Of a DNA stretch of 14,540 bases, positions 13,643 to 14,540 are shown one piece after another. A program made the position numbers and the translations under genes. Position 1 is the first letter of the stretch; every line of letters begins with the position of its first letter. Below the pieces are notes generated by a model. That model was not told the origin of the DNA. It was given only the letters and a program-made list of their open reading frames with translations, and did not search any database. The stretch is from Lachnospiraceae bacterium (GTDB lineage: Bacteria > Bacillota_A > Clostridia > Lachnospirales > Lachnospiraceae), in NCBI GenBank assembly GCA_017416055.1, contig JAFQDI010000275.1, positions 1-14,540 of the forward strand, written 5' to 3'.

Positions 13643-14540
13643 TTATTTCTTCAGTGCGTACTCCGCAGCCAGTTTTTTGTTCGTATTCTGAATCAGGTAT
13701 ACCAAAACTGCTACCATCGCTGCCACTGCAATCAATCCGGGGAAGAAACCTGCTCCAAATCCGCCGGTGGTCACCAGAGTACCGATCTGATATACCAAGA
13801 AACCGATGGAAAATCCGGTACAGAGCTGAAGCGCGATACCGCCCCACAGCCACTTCTTATCCTGCATCTCGGAGTTCATCGCACCCAGAGCGGCGAAACA
13901 AGGCGGTGTAAACAGATTGAACATCAGGTAAGCAAGCGCTGCAACCTTGGTGATGCCCATTGCCAGAGCAACCTCATTTGCGCCGCCGGTCAGTGCCAAC
14001 TCATCCAAATCGATGAATCCGGTCAGACCGTAGCAAACTGCCAGGGTACCAACCACGTTCTCCTTCGCAATAAATCCGGTAACTGCCGCTGCCGCCAACT
14101 GCCATGCAGTGATACCCACAACCGGCACAAGGATCACAGCGATCGGGCTTGCGATGGATGCCAAAATGGAAGTCTGCTCCATTCCTTCTTCCACCAACTG
14201 GAGCTGCCAGTTGAAAGACTGCATGATCTGAACTACTGTGTTACATACCAGAATAACGGTTCCGGCCTTAACAATATATGCCCAACCACGGCTGCACATG
14301 GAGGTAAACGCACGCTTCAACGAAGGCAGCTTATACTCAGGCAGTTCCATGATGAAGAAGGACTTTCTATACTTATGGCCGGTAATCTTATTTACCAACA
14401 GTGCACCAAGCAGGATCAAAAGAATACCGACAAAGTACATCAGCGTTCCAACCCAGGATGCGTCAGAGAAGAACACACCTGCAAACAGTGCGATAACAGG
14501 AAGCTTAGCGCCACAAGGCATGAACGGAGTCAGCATCGCG
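13643..14540 (-). CDS. feoB: Ferrous iron transport protein B, C-terminal membrane part (5' end beyond window)
   Basis: This is the last 298 residues of the FeoB iron(II) transporter of the cytoplasmic membrane. The GTPase domain and first membrane helices lie beyond base 14540; the frame is open to the edge, so the in-frame ATG at 14536 is not the real start. Just inside the edge is MLTPFMPCGAKLP, the conserved block with the functionally important cysteine of the first Gate domain. Further on, QLAAAAVTGFIAKENVVGTL is the second Gate motif. Several hydrophobic helices are evident, ending with two near the C-terminus and a lysine-rich tail (ALKK). The adjacent Cys-rich membrane protein supports the call. 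Iron control (Fur or DtxR type) would act at a promoter outside the window. Confidence 0.95.
   Translation of the reverse strand, partial: AMLTPFMPCGAKLPVIALFAGVFFSDASWVGTLMYFVGILLILLGALLVNKITGHKYRKSFFIMELPEYKLPSLKRAFTSMCSRGWAYIVKAGTVILVCNTVVQIMQSFNWQLQLVEEGMEQTSILASIASPIAVILVPVVGITAWQLAAAAVTGFIAKENVVGTLAVCYGLTGFIDLDELALTGGANEVALAMGITKVAALAYLMFNLFTPPCFAALGAMNSEMQDKKWLWGGIALQLCTGFSIGFLVYQIGTLVTTGGFGAGFFPGLIAVAAMVAVLVYLIQNTNKKLAAEYALKK

Overview
The window reads like the chromosome of an anaerobic gut-type Clostridium relative, most likely Lachnospiraceae. The evidence is a SCIFF peptide with its radical SAM maturase, a FeoB-associated Cys-rich membrane protein, a YhaN/YhaO-like nuclease pair, strong AGGAGG ribosome binding sites and sigma-A type promoters. 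The family assignment is inferred from gene content. Every gene I can support lies on the minus strand, so transcription runs from high to low coordinates; the long plus-strand frames are antisense shadows.

Reading in the direction of transcription there are four apparent transcription units. (1) 14540-13400: the C-terminal part of the ferrous iron transporter FeoB (its start is beyond the window) and a small FeoB-associated Cys-rich membrane protein, closed by a strong hairpin terminator at 13361-13391. (2) 13272-9424: a sigma-A promoter, an SbcD/YhaO-like metallophosphoesterase and an abutting 912-residue SbcC/YhaN-like ATPase with a central pair of membrane helices instead of a zinc hook. 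(3) 9405-5511: a promoter hidden in the last codons of the ATPase gene drives the 50-residue SCIFF precursor (scfA). A ~244-bp inverted-repeat, MITE-like element follows, then the radical SAM maturase (scfB), an Orn/Lys/Arg decarboxylase family enzyme overlapping scfB by one base, a DJ-1/PfpI protein, and a terminator hairpin at 5462-5491. (4) 5262-1: a consensus promoter drives a 2-oxo acid (pyruvate/acetoin type) dehydrogenase operon: HAD phosphatase, E1 alpha, E1 beta, E2 (one lipoyl domain) and E3 (runs off the window).

The most unusual points are these. The HAD phosphatase and E1 alpha share one uninterrupted 618-codon frame, although E1 alpha keeps its own ribosome binding site, and a single A lost from an A6 run would separate them. 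The SCIFF peptide has glycine where I expect the threonine thioether acceptor, and it carries a seventh cysteine. A palindromic mobile-type element sits between the SCIFF precursor and its maturase, with a terminator-like hairpin just after the precursor. A perfect AT-only 11-bp inverted repeat lies upstream of the dehydrogenase promoter. I did not find a CRISPR array, tRNA, rRNA or an obviously new multi-gene system; the novelty is in how known parts are arranged.
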